Assembly (NCBI RefSeq): GCF_015351075.1 | Contig: NZ_JADKRS010000002.1 | Coordinates: forward strand, 434,001 to 498,000 | Source of the DNA: Clavibacter sp. VKM Ac-2873 | Lineage (GTDB): Bacteria; Actinomycetota; Actinomycetes; Actinomycetales; Microbacteriaceae | Length of the DNA stretch: 64,000 bases | Direction: 5' to 3' | In this document: positions 21,011-29,795 of the stretch, piece by piece | Layout: the number at the start of each line of letters is the position of its first letter | How positions within the stretch are numbered: the first letter of the stretch is position 1 | Translations under genes and position numbers: made by a program | The notes under the pieces: generated by a model | The model's input: only the letters and a program-made list of their open reading frames with translations | What the model was told of the DNA's origin: nothing | Database searches by the model: none

Positions 21011-21842
21011 TCCCGTCGATCCCGCGCCCGCTCCGGGTCCCCGCCGCGAGCCCGGCGAGCCCGTCCTCACCGTGCGCGGCCTCCGCAAGTCGTTCGGCGA
21101 CAACGAGGTGCTCCGCTCCATCGACCTCGAGGTCCGGCGGGGTGGGGTGACGGCGCTCATCGGCCCGAGCGGATCCGGCAAGACCACCGTCCTCCGGTCG
21201 CTCAACGGGCTCGAGGTGCCCGAGGAGGGCGTCGTCGAGGTCGCGGCCGCGGACGCCGACTCGCGGTCCCGCACGACCGGCCCGCTCCGGGTGGACTTCG
21301 CGGCGAAGCCCCGGAACCGGGAGCTCCTCGCCCTCCGCGACCGCTCGGCCATGGTCTTCCAGCAGTACAACCTCTTCCCGCACAAGACCGTGCTGGAGAA
21401 CGTCATCGAGGGTCCGGTGCAGGTCCAGCGGCGCCCCGTGGCCGAGGCGACCCGGGAGGCCGAGGCGCTCCTCGCCCGCGTGGGCCTCGCCGACAAGCGC
21501 GACCAGCACCCCTTCCAGCTGTCGGGTGGGCAGCAGCAGCGCGTGGGCATCGTGCGCGCGCTGGCGCTCCGGCCGCAGATCCTCCTCTTCGACGAGCCCA
21601 CCTCGGCGCTCGACCCGGAGCTCGTGGGCGAGGTGCTCAGCGTCATCAAGGAGCTCGCGGACGAGGCGTGGACCATGGTCATCGTCACGCACGAGCTCGC
21701 GTTCGCGCGGCAGGTCGCCGACGAGGTGGTCTTCATGGACGGCGGCGTGGTCGTCGAGCGCGGGCACCCGTCCGAGGTCCTGCAGCACCCGAAGGAGGAG
21801 CGCACGCGCCGGTTCCTGCAGCGGCTCCTCGAGCCGTTCTAG
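20997..21842 (+). CDS. polar amino acid ABC transporter ATP-binding protein
   Basis: A 281-residue ABC ATPase. Walker A GPSGSGKT (56-63), Q-loop FQQYNLFPH, signature LSGGQ (175-179), Walker B LLFDEP (196-201) and the switch His in VIVTHE are all present, so it should be active. Between Walker A and the Q-loop there is an extra stretch of about 20-25 residues (EVAAADADSRSRTTGPLRVDFAAKP) beyond the usual length; similar small insertions occur in cystine-type ATPases. The N-terminal 20 residues are Pro-rich. It begins inside the permease gene and is the last gene of the transporter operon. Confidence 0.94.
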   Translation: MSPTDPVDPAPAPGPRREPGEPVLTVRGLRKSFGDNEVLRSIDLEVRRGGVTALIGPSGSGKTTVLRSLNGLEVPEEGVVEVAAADADSRSRTTGPLRVDFAAKPRNRELLALRDRSAMVFQQYNLFPHKTVLENVIEGPVQVQRRPVAEATREAEALLARVGLADKRDQHPFQLSGGQQQRVGIVRALALRPQILLFDEPTSALDPELVGEVLSVIKELADEAWTMVIVTHELAFARQVADEVVFMDGGVVVERGHPSEVLQHPKEERTRRFLQRLLEPF

Positions 21843-21873
21843 CCGCTCGCCCCCATCTGGACGCTCCCCGGCA

Positions 21874-21889
21874 CGCCGCCCGGGCGGCG
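21874..21889 (+). terminator. possible terminator hairpin after the ABC transporter operon
   Basis: A 16-base palindrome (CGCCGCCCGGGCGGCG) able to form a six-bp stem with a four-base loop, 32 bp after the ATPase stop. No T-run follows; modest support. Confidence 0.4.
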
Positions 21890-21903
21890 GCACCCCGTCG
21901 AGG

Positions 21904-21909
21904 TAGGTT
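21904..21909 (+). promoter_or_regulatory. -10 hexamer TAGGTT of the 21.9-kb membrane protein gene
   Basis: TAGGTT, six bases before the ATG at 21916; no ribosome site. The same hexamer and spacing precede the topoisomerase gene at 28070. Confidence 0.5.
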
Positions 21910-21915
21910 CGTGCC

Positions 21916-22899
21916 ATGACCGACGACAGGCCCGCCCCGCACCGACAGCCCGACGAGGCCGACCAGCCGCTGGATCCCCGCACCCCGGACGAGCGCGCCG
22001 CCGCCGCGTTCGACGACGGCCCCGCGGATCGCCACGCCGACTCCGACACGTCGGCCTTCGACCAGACGGCGTTCGCCGCCCCCGTCGACGAGGACCACGA
22101 GGCGCGCGAGCGCGAGCGGCGCGAGTCCGAGGCCCGCGTCGCGGAGGCCCGGGCGCGCGACGACCGCGAGCGCGAGGCCCGTGAAGCGGAGGCCCACGAG
22201 GCCGAGGCGCGCGAGGCGGAGGCCCGCCAGCGCGACGTCGAGGACCGGGAGCGCCGCGAGCGCGAGGCCCGCGAGGCCGACGCCCGCGAGCGCGACGAGC
22301 GCGACCGCCGTGACCGCGACGAGGAGACTGCGCGCCAGTCGCAGTCGCAGCCCATCTACGTGCAGGCGCCCGTCCCGCCGGAGAAGCGCGGCAACCGCGG
22401 CTTCGGCGTGCTCATCGCGGTCGTGGCCGCCATCCTCTTCGCCCTGCTCTACTCGCTGGGCGCCGCCCTGCTCGGCTCGGTCCGTGACCCGGACGCGTTC
22501 GGCGAGTCCTTCGGCCGCTACATCTCGTCGCCTGTCTTCTACGTGCCCGCCATCGCGTTCCTGGTGTTCTTCGTGCTGCTCGCGCTCCTGGTGAACCGCG
22601 GCAAGTGGTGGGCGTTCGTCCTCGGCGGCCTGCCCGTCGCGGTCCTGGTCTACGCCGCCTACGTCGGCACGCGCCTCCTCCAGGGCGGCGTCATGGACCT
22701 GGCCCCGTCGGAGCAGGCCCTGCTGCTCCAGCGCACCGTGACCTTCCCCGACGGGATCCTCGCGGGCTTCCTCGCCCGCGAGCTCGTCACCTGGCTCGGC
22801 GCCGGCATCAGCGCGCGCGGCCGACGCGTCAAGGCCAAGAACGTCGAGGCCCGCGCCGAGTACGACCGCAAGCTGGCGGAGCAGCCGGACCACCGCTGA
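21916..22899 (+). CDS. membrane protein with a long charged (Glu/Arg/Ala) helical N-terminal region
   Basis: A 327-residue protein, not recognised. Residues 1-55 are Asp/Pro-rich and disordered. Residues about 56-140 are almost only Glu, Arg, Asp and Ala with repeating REAEAREAEARQRD-type units, which should form a single alpha-helix or coiled coil of about 12 nm. After a short Gln/Pro linker come three hydrophobic spans: FGVLIAVVAAILFALLYSLGAALLG, VFYVPAIAFLVFFVLLALLV and WWAFVLGGLPVAVLVYAAYVG. The C-terminus is basic (RGRRVKAKNVEARAEYDRKL). The charged rod would lie in the cytoplasm if the N-terminus is inside. Function unknown. Confidence 0.8.
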   Translation: MTDDRPAPHRQPDEADQPLDPRTPDERAAAAFDDGPADRHADSDTSAFDQTAFAAPVDEDHEARERERRESEARVAEARARDDREREAREAEAHEAEAREAEARQRDVEDRERREREAREADARERDERDRRDRDEETARQSQSQPIYVQAPVPPEKRGNRGFGVLIAVVAAILFALLYSLGAALLGSVRDPDAFGESFGRYISSPVFYVPAIAFLVFFVLLALLVNRGKWWAFVLGGLPVAVLVYAAYVGTRLLQGGVMDLAPSEQALLLQRTVTFPDGILAGFLARELVTWLGAGISARGRRVKAKNVEARAEYDRKLAEQPDHR

Positions 22900-22906
22900 C
22901 GCGTGT

Positions 22907-22912
22907 CAGGCT
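22907..22912 (+). promoter_or_regulatory. -10-like hexamer CAGGCT of the 22.9-kb membrane protein gene
   Basis: CAGGCT, six bases before the GTG at 22919; deviates from TANNNT at the first base. No ribosome site. Confidence 0.3.
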
Positions 22913-22918
22913 GGGGGA

Positions 22919-23344
22919 GTGATCCCCCTCCTGGCCGCCGTCATGCACGTCGCGCTCGTCGTGTGCGTCTTCGGCTTCGTCGCGCTGCTGGGCGGTGACG
23001 ACGTGATCCCCGAGCGCGACGCCGGCGTCCTCCTCGGCCCCGTCATGGTCGTGAGCGCCACGCTGGTCTTCGCCGTCGGCCTCGTCCGCACCACGCGCGC
23101 CGCCGATCGGGAGCGGCGGATCCCCGTCCTGCCCGTGCTCGCCTGGGGCGCGAGCGCCTGGCTCGCCTACGGGATCCTCGGCGGCGTCCTCTACCTCCTG
23201 GGCGGCGCGGACGTGTTCGCGACCCTCGCGTTCGCGGTCCGGCACCTGGTGGATCCGTTCGGCATCGCCGTGCTCGGGATCTCGTGCCTGCTCGGCCTCG
23301 GCGCCGTCGCGCTGTCGGCTCGCGGCCCCTCGTCCACCGTTTGA
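22919..23344 (+). CDS. small four-helix membrane protein, function unknown
   Basis: A 141-residue integral membrane protein with four hydrophobic spans: LLAAVMHVALVVCVFGFVALLGG, GVLLGPVMVVSATLVFAVGLV, VLPVLAWGASAWLAYGILGGVLYLL and HLVDPFGIAVLGISCLLGLGAVAL. It resembles small DUF6121-like membrane proteins of Microbacteriaceae, but that is recollection, not proof. The GTG start is the only reasonable one. The str operon -35 element overlaps its TGA stop. No catalytic residues. Confidence 0.7.
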   Translation: MIPLLAAVMHVALVVCVFGFVALLGGDDVIPERDAGVLLGPVMVVSATLVFAVGLVRTTRAADRERRIPVLPVLAWGASAWLAYGILGGVLYLLGGADVFATLAFAVRHLVDPFGIAVLGISCLLGLGAVALSARGPSSTV

Positions 23345-23369
23345 CCGGCGAGTCGCGGAACTGTATCGT
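23341..23369 (+). promoter_or_regulatory. str operon promoter (TTGACC, 17 bp, TATCGT)
   Basis: TTGACC (23341-23346) and TATCGT (23364-23369) with 17-bp spacing, the best consensus promoter in the window. The -35 element contains the stop codon of the upstream gene. It gives rpsL a leader of about 230 bases. Confidence 0.75.
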
Positions 23370-23608
23370 GGCCGAGGTGTGCGCTCAGGCGTGCGCTCGT
23401 GTCGTGCCGTCGAGTCGGTGGGCCCGAGCGGGCCAGGAGCGCACCGATCAGGGTTCGTCCATTCGGCCGGCCCCCACGGCATACCCGCCGGCGCCTCCCA
23501 CTCCCGTGGTCGGCGGACGCGCGGGTCCAGTTGAACTCGATCCCGCTCGCCGGGGTCGAATGCTGACCATCAACCCGCTGTCACCGTGCAGCATCGAGGA
23601 GTCCCGTA

Positions 23609-23983
23609 GTGCCCACCATCCAGCAGCTGGTCCGCAAGGGCCGCACGCCCAAGGTCGTCAAGACCAAGGCGCCCGCCCTGAAGGCGAACCCCCAGCAGCG
23701 CGGCGTCTGCACCCGCGTCTACACGACCACGCCCAAGAAGCCGAACTCGGCTCTGCGCAAGGTCGCCCGCGTCAAGCTCAGCAACGGCCAGGAGGTGACC
23801 GCCTACATCCCCGGTGAGGGCCACAACCTCCAGGAGCACTCCATGGTGCTCGTCCGCGGCGGTCGCGTGAAGGACCTCCCCGGCGTGCGCTACAAGATCG
23901 TCCGCGGCGCGCTCGACACCCAGGCCGTGAAGAACCGCAAGCAGGCTCGCAGCCGGTACGGCGCGAAGATGGAGAAGAAGTAA
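23609..23983 (+). CDS. rpsL: 30S ribosomal protein S12
   Basis: A 124-residue S12, full length, GTG start. It sits in the decoding centre. The streptomycin-critical residues are wild-type: Lys43 in TTTPKKPNS and Lys88 in GRVKDLPG, predicting streptomycin sensitivity. First gene of the str operon; its TAA stop overlaps the rpsG ATG by one base (TAATG). A weakly matching AGGAG lies 13 bases before the GTG. Confidence 0.99.
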   Translation: MPTIQQLVRKGRTPKVVKTKAPALKANPQQRGVCTRVYTTTPKKPNSALRKVARVKLSNGQEVTAYIPGEGHNLQEHSMVLVRGGRVKDLPGVRYKIVRGALDTQAVKNRKQARSRYGAKMEKK

Positions 23984-24453
23984 TGCCTCGCAAGGGTCCC
24001 GCCCCCAAGCGCCCTGTCGTCGCAGATCCCGTCTACGGTGCGCCGATCGTCAGCCAGCTCGTCAACAAGATCCTGCTCGACGGCAAGAAGGGCCTCGCCG
24101 AGAAGATCGTCTACGACGCCCTCGCCGGCGTCGCCGCGAAGAACGGCCAGGACGCCGTCGTCACGCTGAAGAAGGCGCTCGACAACGTCCGCCCGGCCCT
24201 CGAGGTCCGCTCGCGCCGCGTGGGTGGCTCCACCTACCAGGTGCCGATCGAGGTCAAGCCGCACCGCGCGAACACCCTCGCGCTCCGCTGGCTCACGACG
24301 TACGCCAAGTCGCGTCGCGAGAAGACCATGACCGAGCGTCTCACCAACGAGATCCTCGACGCATCCAACGGCCTCGGTGCCGCGGTCAAGCGCCGCGAGG
24401 ACACCCACAAGATGGCCGAGTCGAACAAGGCCTTCGCGCACTACCGCTGGTAG
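23983..24453 (+). CDS. rpsG: 30S ribosomal protein S7
   Basis: A 156-residue S7, the 16S 3'-domain assembly initiator. Standard features: [47 protein letters not shown], the [16 protein letters not shown] hairpin and the C-terminal [20 protein letters not shown]. It overlaps the rpsL stop and is followed 47 bp later by fusA. Confidence 0.99.
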   Translation: MPRKGPAPKRPVVADPVYGAPIVSQLVNKILLDGKKGLAEKIVYDALAGVAAKNGQDAVVTLKKALDNVRPALEVRSRRVGGSTYQVPIEVKPHRANTLALRWLTTYAKSRREKTMTERLTNEILDASNGLGAAVKRREDTHKMAESNKAFAHYRW

Positions 24454-24500
24454 TCGACCACCTCGTTCGACAGCACCACCAACCCCTTTCGGAGGAACCT

Positions 24501-26615
24501 GTGGCACAGGACGTGCTCACCGACCTGAACAAGGTCCGCAACATCGGCATCATGGCTCACATCGATGCCGGCAAGACCACCACCACCGAGCGCATCCTGT
24601 ACTACACGGGCATCACTCACAAGATCGGCGAGGTCCACGACGGCGCCGCCACGATGGACTGGATGGCCCAGGAGCAGGAGCGCGGCATCACGATCACGTC
24701 CGCCGCGACGACGTGCTTCTGGAACAAGAACCAGATCAACATCATCGACACCCCCGGGCACGTCGACTTCACCGTCGAGGTGGAGCGTTCGCTCCGCGTC
24801 CTCGACGGCGCGGTCGCCGTGTTCGACGGCAAGGAGGGCGTCGAGCCCCAGTCCGAGACGGTGTGGCGCCAGGCCGACAAGTACGACGTGCCGCGCATCT
24901 GCTTCGTCAACAAGATGGACAAGCTCGGCGCCGACTTCTACTTCACGGTCGACACGATCATCAACCGCCTCGGCGCGAAGCCGCTGGTCATCCAGCTGCC
25001 CATCGGGTCGGAGAGCGGCTTCGAGGGCGTCATCGACCTCGTCGAGATGCGCGCGCTGACCTGGCGCGGCGACTCCAAGGGAGACGTCGAGCTCGGTGCG
25101 AAGTACGACATCGAGGAGATCCCCGCGGATCTGAAGGACAAGGCGGACGAGTACCGGGCCAAGCTGCTCGAGACCGTCGCCGAGACCGACGACGCGCTGC
25201 TCGAGAAGTACTTCGGCGGCGAGGAGCTGACGGTGGCGGAGATCAAGGCCGCCATCCGCAAGCTCACGGTCAACAGCGAGATCTACCCCGTGCTCTGCGG
25301 CTCCGCGTTCAAGAACCGCGGCGTCCAGCCGATGCTCGACGCGGTGATCGACTACCTCCCCAGCCCGCTCGACGTGCCCCCCATGGAGGGCCACGACGTG
25401 CGCGATGAGGAGAAGATCATCATCCGCAAGCCCGACTCGACCGAGCCCTTCTCGGCGCTCGCGTTCAAGGTCGCGGTGCACCCGTTCTTCGGTCGCCTCA
25501 CGTACGTCCGGGTCTACTCGGGCACCATCGCGAGCGGCTCGCAGGTCATCAACTCGACCAAGGGCAAGAAGGAGCGCATCGGGAAGATCTTCCAGATGCA
25601 CTCCAACAAGGAGAACCCGGTCGACTCGGTCACCGCCGGTCACATCTACGCGGTCATCGGCCTCAAGGACACGACCACGGGCGACACGCTCTGCGACCCG
25701 CAGGACCAGATCGTCCTCGAGTCGATGACGTTCCCCGAGCCCGTCATCGAGGTCGCGATCGAGCCGAAGACCAAGGCCGACCAGGAGAAGCTGGGTGTCG
25801 CCATCCAGAAGCTCGCCGAAGAGGACCCGACCTTCCGCACGGAGCAGAACCAGGAGACCGGTCAGACGGTCATCAAGGGAATGGGCGAGCTCCACCTCGA
25901 CATCCTGGTCGACCGCATGAAGCGCGAGTTCAACGTCGAGGCCAACGTCGGCAAGCCGCAGGTCGCGTACCGCGAGACCATCCGCGGCACGGTCGACAAG
26001 CACGACTTCACGCACAAGAAGCAGACGGGTGGATCGGGGCAGTTCGCCAAGATCCAGATCAAGATCGAGCCCATGGAGGTGACCGCGGAGAAGACCTACG
26101 AGTTCGACAACAAGGTCACCGGCGGTCGCGTCCCCCGGGAGTACATCCCGTCGGTGGACGCGGGCATCCAGGACGCGCTCCAGGTCGGCATCCTCGCCGG
26201 CTACCCGATGGTCGGCGTGAAGGCGACGCTGCTCGACGGCGCCGCGCACGACGTCGACTCCTCGGAGATGGCGTTCAAGATCGCCGGCTCGATGGCCTTC
26301 AAGGAGGCCGCGCGCAAGGCGAAGCCCGTGCTGCTCGAGCCGCTCATGGCCGTCGAGGTCCGTACGCCCGAGGAGTACATGGGCGATGTCATCGGCGACC
26401 TGAACTCCCGTCGCGGCCAGATCCAGGCCATGGAGGACGCGAGCGGCGTGAAGGTCATCACCGCCAACGTCCCCCTGTCGGAGATGTTCGGCTACGTCGG
26501 CGACCTGAGGAGCAAGACCTCGGGCCGCGCGGTGTACTCGATGAGCTTCGGCAGCTACGCCGAGGTCCCGAAGGCTGTCGCCGACGAGATCGTCCAGAAG
26601 AACAAGGGCGAGTAG
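24501..26615 (+). CDS. fusA: elongation factor G
   Basis: A 704-residue translocase GTPase. G1 motif AHIDAGKT (19-26), G3 DTPGHVDF, G4 NKMD and the switch I RGITITS are all present. Domains II-V follow at normal length, including domain [25 protein letters not shown] start with a CGGAGGA ribosome site at normal distance. Third gene of the str operon. It is the only EF-G in the window. Confidence 0.99.
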   Translation: MAQDVLTDLNKVRNIGIMAHIDAGKTTTTERILYYTGITHKIGEVHDGAATMDWMAQEQERGITITSAATTCFWNKNQINIIDTPGHVDFTVEVERSLRVLDGAVAVFDGKEGVEPQSETVWRQADKYDVPRICFVNKMDKLGADFYFTVDTIINRLGAKPLVIQLPIGSESGFEGVIDLVEMRALTWRGDSKGDVELGAKYDIEEIPADLKDKADEYRAKLLETVAETDDALLEKYFGGEELTVAEIKAAIRKLTVNSEIYPVLCGSAFKNRGVQPMLDAVIDYLPSPLDVPPMEGHDVRDEEKIIIRKPDSTEPFSALAFKVAVHPFFGRLTYVRVYSGTIASGSQVINSTKGKKERIGKIFQMHSNKENPVDSVTAGHIYAVIGLKDTTTGDTLCDPQDQIVLESMTFPEPVIEVAIEPKTKADQEKLGVAIQKLAEEDPTFRTEQNQETGQTVIKGMGELHLDILVDRMKREFNVEANVGKPQVAYRETIRGTVDKHDFTHKKQTGGSGQFAKIQIKIEPMEVTAEKTYEFDNKVTGGRVPREYIPSVDAGIQDALQVGILAGYPMVGVKATLLDGAAHDVDSSEMAFKIAGSMAFKEAARKAKPVLLEPLMAVEVRTPEEYMGDVIGDLNSRRGQIQAMEDASGVKVITANVPLSEMFGYVGDLRSKTSGRAVYSMSFGSYAEVPKAVADEIVQKNKGE

Positions 26616-26674
26616 CCCTCCAGTTCGAGCGGCATCCGCCGTTTCAGTACCATAAGCAAGATCTCCAACACGCA

Positions 26675-26700
26675 GGGCGTCCGGGAACACCCGGACGCCC
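26675..26700 (+). terminator. strong hairpin between fusA and tuf
   Basis: A perfect 11-bp stem GGGCGTCCGGG / CCCGGACGCCC with AACA loop, ending 28 bp before the tuf start. It could be a partial terminator or an RNA processing or stability element in the tuf leader. There is no T-run. Confidence 0.6.
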
Positions 26701-26728
26701 CGCAACCGAGTCCTGAGGAGGACCCACA

Positions 26729-27922
26729 GTGGGTAAGGCCAAGTTCGAGCGGACCAAGCCGCACGTCAACATCGGAACGATCGGTCACGTCGACCACGGC
26801 AAGACGACGCTGACGGCAGCGATCTCCAAGGTCCTGGCGGACAAGTACCCGTCGGCGACCAACGTGCAGCGCGACTTCGCGTCCATCGACTCCGCTCCCG
26901 AGGAGCGCCAGCGCGGCATCACGATCAACATCTCGCACGTCGAGTACGAGACGCCCAAGCGTCACTACGCGCACGTCGACGCCCCGGGTCACGCTGACTA
27001 CATCAAGAACATGATCACGGGCGCCGCCCAGATGGACGGCGCGATCCTCGTGGTCGCCGCCACCGACGGCCCCATGGCGCAGACGCGTGAGCACGTGCTG
27101 CTCGCGAAGCAGGTCGGCGTGCCGTACCTGCTCGTCGCGCTCAACAAGTCCGACATGGTCGACGACGAGGAGATCCTCGAGCTCGTCGAGCTCGAGGTCC
27201 GCGAGCTGCTCTCCAGCCAGGACTTCGACGGCGACAACGCCCCCGTCGTCCAGGTCTCCGGCCTCAAGGCGCTCGAGGGCGACGAGAAGTGGGTCGAGCA
27301 GATCGTCAAGCTCATGGAGGCGGTCGACGAGTCCATCCCCGAGCCCGTCCGCGACAAGGACAAGCCGTTCCTCATGCCCGTCGAGGACGTCTTCACGATC
27401 ACCGGTCGTGGGACCGTCGTCACGGGTCGCGCCGAGCGCGGCACGCTCGCCATCAACTCGGACGTCGAGATCGTGGGCATCCGTCCCACCGTCAAGACCA
27501 CCGTCACGGGCATCGAGATGTTCCACAAGCAGCTCGACGAGGCCTGGGCCGGCGAGAACTGCGGGCTCCTGCTCCGCGGCACCAAGCGCGAGGACGTCGA
27601 GCGCGGCCAGGTCATCGTCAAGCCGGGTTCGGTCACGCCGCACACCGACTTCGAGGGCACCGCGTACATCCTCTCCAAGGAGGAGGGCGGGCGTCACAAC
27701 CCGTTCTACGCGAACTACCGTCCGCAGTTCTACTTCCGCACCACCGACGTCACCGGCGTCATCACCCTGCCCGAGGGCACCGAGATGGTCATGCCCGGCG
27801 ACACCACCGACATGAACGTCGCGCTGATCCAGCCGATCGCCATGGAGGAGGGCCTCGGCTTCGCCATCCGTGAGGGTGGCCGCACCGTCGGCGCCGGCAC
27901 GGTCACGAAGATCGTCAAGTAA
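26729..27922 (+). CDS. tuf: elongation factor Tu
   Basis: A 397-residue EF-Tu. G1 GHVDHGKT (19-26), [12 protein letters not shown] switch [10 protein letters not shown]3, NKSD G4 and the C-terminal barrel ending [24 protein letters not shown] are complete. GTG start, with a GAGGA ribosome site 6-8 bases upstream. It follows fusA by 113 bp that contain a strong hairpin and possible promoter elements, so its level may be set apart from the rest of the operon. A terminator follows 22 bp after the stop. It is the only tuf copy in the window. Confidence 0.99.
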   Translation: MGKAKFERTKPHVNIGTIGHVDHGKTTLTAAISKVLADKYPSATNVQRDFASIDSAPEERQRGITINISHVEYETPKRHYAHVDAPGHADYIKNMITGAAQMDGAILVVAATDGPMAQTREHVLLAKQVGVPYLLVALNKSDMVDDEEILELVELEVRELLSSQDFDGDNAPVVQVSGLKALEGDEKWVEQIVKLMEAVDESIPEPVRDKDKPFLMPVEDVFTITGRGTVVTGRAERGTLAINSDVEIVGIRPTVKTTVTGIEMFHKQLDEAWAGENCGLLLRGTKREDVERGQVIVKPGSVTPHTDFEGTAYILSKEEGGRHNPFYANYRPQFYFRTTDVTGVITLPEGTEMVMPGDTTDMNVALIQPIAMEEGLGFAIREGGRTVGAGTVTKIVK

Positions 27923-27944
27923 CCCAGCTCCACCCGCACCACCT

Positions 27945-27981
27945 CCGACAGGGTCGGGCCGTCATGGCCCGGCCCTGTCGG
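27945..27981 (+). terminator. str operon terminator after tuf
   Basis: A 16-bp stem (CCGACAGGGTCGGGCC / GGCCCGGCCCTGTCGG, one G-U pair) around a five-base loop, 22 bp past the tuf stop. Confidence 0.85.
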
Positions 27982-28057
27982 CCGTTAACGCGTGGGGATG
28001 TGTCACGGCTGGCCGGGAGCATTCGCATCGTGCCCTAATCGATGGGGGTGGTGCGCG

Positions 28058-28063
28058 TAGGTT
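28058..28063 (+). promoter_or_regulatory. -10 hexamer TAGGTT of the topoisomerase IB gene
   Basis: TAGGTT, six bases before the ATG at 28070; the spacer is G-rich but too close to act as a ribosome site. Confidence 0.5.
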
Positions 28064-28069
28064 CGGGGG

Positions 28070-29038
28070 ATGGTCAGACTCCGGCGCAGCGACGCCACCG
28101 GCAAGGGCTACACGCGCAAGCGCTCCGGCAGGGGCTGGACCTACCTCGACGCCGACGGGAACCGCGTCACCGACCGGGCGCTCCGTGCCCGCATGGAGCA
28201 CCTCGGGATCCCGCCGGCCTGGACCGACGTCTGGATCGCGCCGTACGAGAACGGCCACGTGCAGGCGACGGGCATGGACAGCGCCGGTCGGCGCCAGTAC
28301 ATCTACCATCCGACCTGGCGCGAGCAGAAGGACCGGATCAAGTTCGACCGCTCCCTGCAGCTCGCCGAGTCGCTCCCGGCCGCGCGCCGCCAGGTCACCA
28401 TCCACCTCCGCCAGGACGGCTTCACGCGCGAGCGCGCGCTGGCCGCCGGCTTCCGGATGCTCGACACGGGCAGCCTCCGCGTCGGCAGCGAGCGCTACAC
28501 GGAGTCGAACGGCAGCCATGGGCTCTCGACGCTGCTGTGCTCGCACGTGACCGTGCACGAGGACACCGTGCACCTCGAGTTCCCCGCCAAGAGCGGGCAG
28601 GAGTGGTCGAGCGACATCCGCGACCGCGACCTCGTGCAGGTCGTCAGGGGGCTGCAGGACCGGGGGCCGAACGCCCGGCTGCTGGCCTACGAGGACGGCG
28701 GCGAGTGGCACCCGCTAGGCGCGGCCGACATCAACGACTACGTGCGGGAGCGCACCGGCGGTGAGTTCACCGCCAAGGACTTCCGCACCCTGCACGGGAC
28801 GGTCGCCGCGGCGATCAGCCTGGCGAAGCACGGGCCGGAGTCGACGAAGGGCACGCGGCAGCGGGCGCTCGCGCAGGCCTACCGCGACGCCGCCGAGGTG
28901 CTCAGCAACACCCCGACCATCGCGAAGAACAGCTATGTGGATCCGCGCCTCGTCGACGAGTACGTCCACGGCCGCACGATCGATCCGCAGCGTCTCGCGT
29001 CGGGGGAGACGGAGCTGCGGAACCTGCTGTTCCGATGA
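28070..29038 (+). CDS. DNA topoisomerase IB (poxvirus-like)
   Basis: A 322-residue type IB topoisomerase, the short bacterial/poxvirus form. The N-terminal domain (YTRKRSGRGWTYLDADGNRV, IPPAWTDVWIAPYENGHVQATGMDSAGRRQYIYHPTWREQKDRIKFDR) is typical. The catalytic domain has LRVGSERYTESNGSHGLSTL, KDFRTLHGTVAAA (active-site Arg) and the nucleophile Tyr289 in NSYVDPRLVDEY. Such enzymes relax supercoils of both signs without ATP. Single gene with its own leaderless-type promoter, between the str and S10 operons; transcription of these strong operons makes a local relaxase plausible, but the position may be chance. Confidence 0.93.
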   Translation: MVRLRRSDATGKGYTRKRSGRGWTYLDADGNRVTDRALRARMEHLGIPPAWTDVWIAPYENGHVQATGMDSAGRRQYIYHPTWREQKDRIKFDRSLQLAESLPAARRQVTIHLRQDGFTRERALAAGFRMLDTGSLRVGSERYTESNGSHGLSTLLCSHVTVHEDTVHLEFPAKSGQEWSSDIRDRDLVQVVRGLQDRGPNARLLAYEDGGEWHPLGAADINDYVRERTGGEFTAKDFRTLHGTVAAAISLAKHGPESTKGTRQRALAQAYRDAAEVLSNTPTIAKNSYVDPRLVDEYVHGRTIDPQRLASGETELRNLLFR

Positions 29039-29045
29039 CCGCGGC

Positions 29046-29075
29046 GGCGCCTCGACGCCCCCGGCGCGAGGCGCC
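29046..29075 (+). terminator. hairpin after the topoisomerase IB gene
   Basis: A perfect nine-bp stem GGCGCCTCG / CGAGGCGCC with a 12-base loop, eight bp after the stop. Likely terminator without T-run. Confidence 0.6.
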
Positions 29076-29104
29076 GAGAGCCCCGGAATCACGGGGGAGT
29101 GAGC

Positions 29105-29118
29105 GCGACACGCCCGGG
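29105..29118 (+). promoter_or_regulatory. conserved word GCGACACGCCCGGG at the S10 promoter
   Basis: The 14-base word directly abuts the TTGCAC -35 candidate. The same 14 bases occur in the infA promoter and 13 of them at the rplM promoter. Confidence 0.5.
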
Positions 29119-29147
29119 TTGCACGCGTGGCCGGACTATGACAAACT
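29119..29147 (+). promoter_or_regulatory. candidate S10 operon promoter (TTGCAC, 17 bp, CAAACT)
   Basis: TTGCAC (29119-29124) and CAAACT (29142-29147) at 17-bp spacing. The -10 is weak (A2, A4, T6 only); the neighbouring TATGAC lacks a -35. Placement is tentative. Confidence 0.35.
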
Positions 29148-29478
29148 CGTCTAGTTCAACATTCCGGTGCACGCCGCCCTGCGCGCGAGACACCGGATCA
29201 CTGCCAGGCAGTGCATAGCCGCCCGGAGCGCTCGTCGCTCCCGGAGCAGGTTAGGCCGCGGGCAGCAGAGCAGAAGCACACGACACCCACCGGATGAGCA
29301 CCGCTCGTCCGCGCCCGCATGCGGGCGGGTGCACGAGCTGCCCGAGGCCGCGTCCCACGATGCGCGCCCGGGTGCACCACGGATGGAGCGTGCCACGAGG
29401 CGCGACCGTCCGAGCGAGGGACACACGCGTCCAATACGGTCCGAGGCCGCATGACGCACGAAAGAGAGAGAGTCACAC

Positions 29479-29787
29479 ATGGCGGGACAGAAGATCCGCA
29501 TCCGACTTAAGTCGTACGACCACTCGGTCATCGACTCCTCGGCCCGGAAGATCGTCGACACGGTGACCCGCGCGGGCGCCACGGTCGTCGGCCCGGTGCC
29601 GCTGCCCACGGAGAAGAACGTGATCTGCGTGATCCGTTCCCCCCACAAGTACAAGGACAGCCGCGAGCACTTCGAGATGCGCACGCACAAGCGTCTGATC
29701 GACATCGTCGACCCGACGCCGAAGGCGGTCGACTCGCTCATGCGACTCGACCTCCCGGCCGACGTCAACATCGAGATCAAGCTCTAA
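29479..29787 (+). CDS. rpsJ: 30S ribosomal protein S10
   Basis: A 102-residue S10, normal length: [29 protein letters not shown], the central loop [39 protein letters not shown] and [13 protein letters not shown]. It is also the NusE partner in antitermination. First gene of the S10-spc cluster. A GAAAGAGAGAG purine run precedes the ATG. Confidence 0.99.
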   Translation: MAGQKIRIRLKSYDHSVIDSSARKIVDTVTRAGATVVGPVPLPTEKNVICVIRSPHKYKDSREHFEMRTHKRLIDIVDPTPKAVDSLMRLDLPADVNIEIKL

Positions 29788-29795
29788 GGGAACCC

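Larger units (their letters stand above)
29039..29478 (+). other. intergenic region and long leader of the S10 operon
   Basis: 440 bp. Holds a terminator-like hairpin for the topoisomerase gene, a copy of the 14-base word GCGACACGCCCGGG, a weak promoter candidate, and a leader of roughly 330 bases before rpsJ. No gene in it shows a ribosome site with a recognisable product. The leader may regulate the operon by ribosomal protein binding, but no known structure was identified. Confidence 0.6.

Noticed and set aside
29167-29454. Small open frame of 95 codons in the S10 leader
   Set aside because: No ribosome site, Arg/Ala/Ser-rich shadow-like composition. A regulatory leader peptide cannot be excluded but is unsupported.
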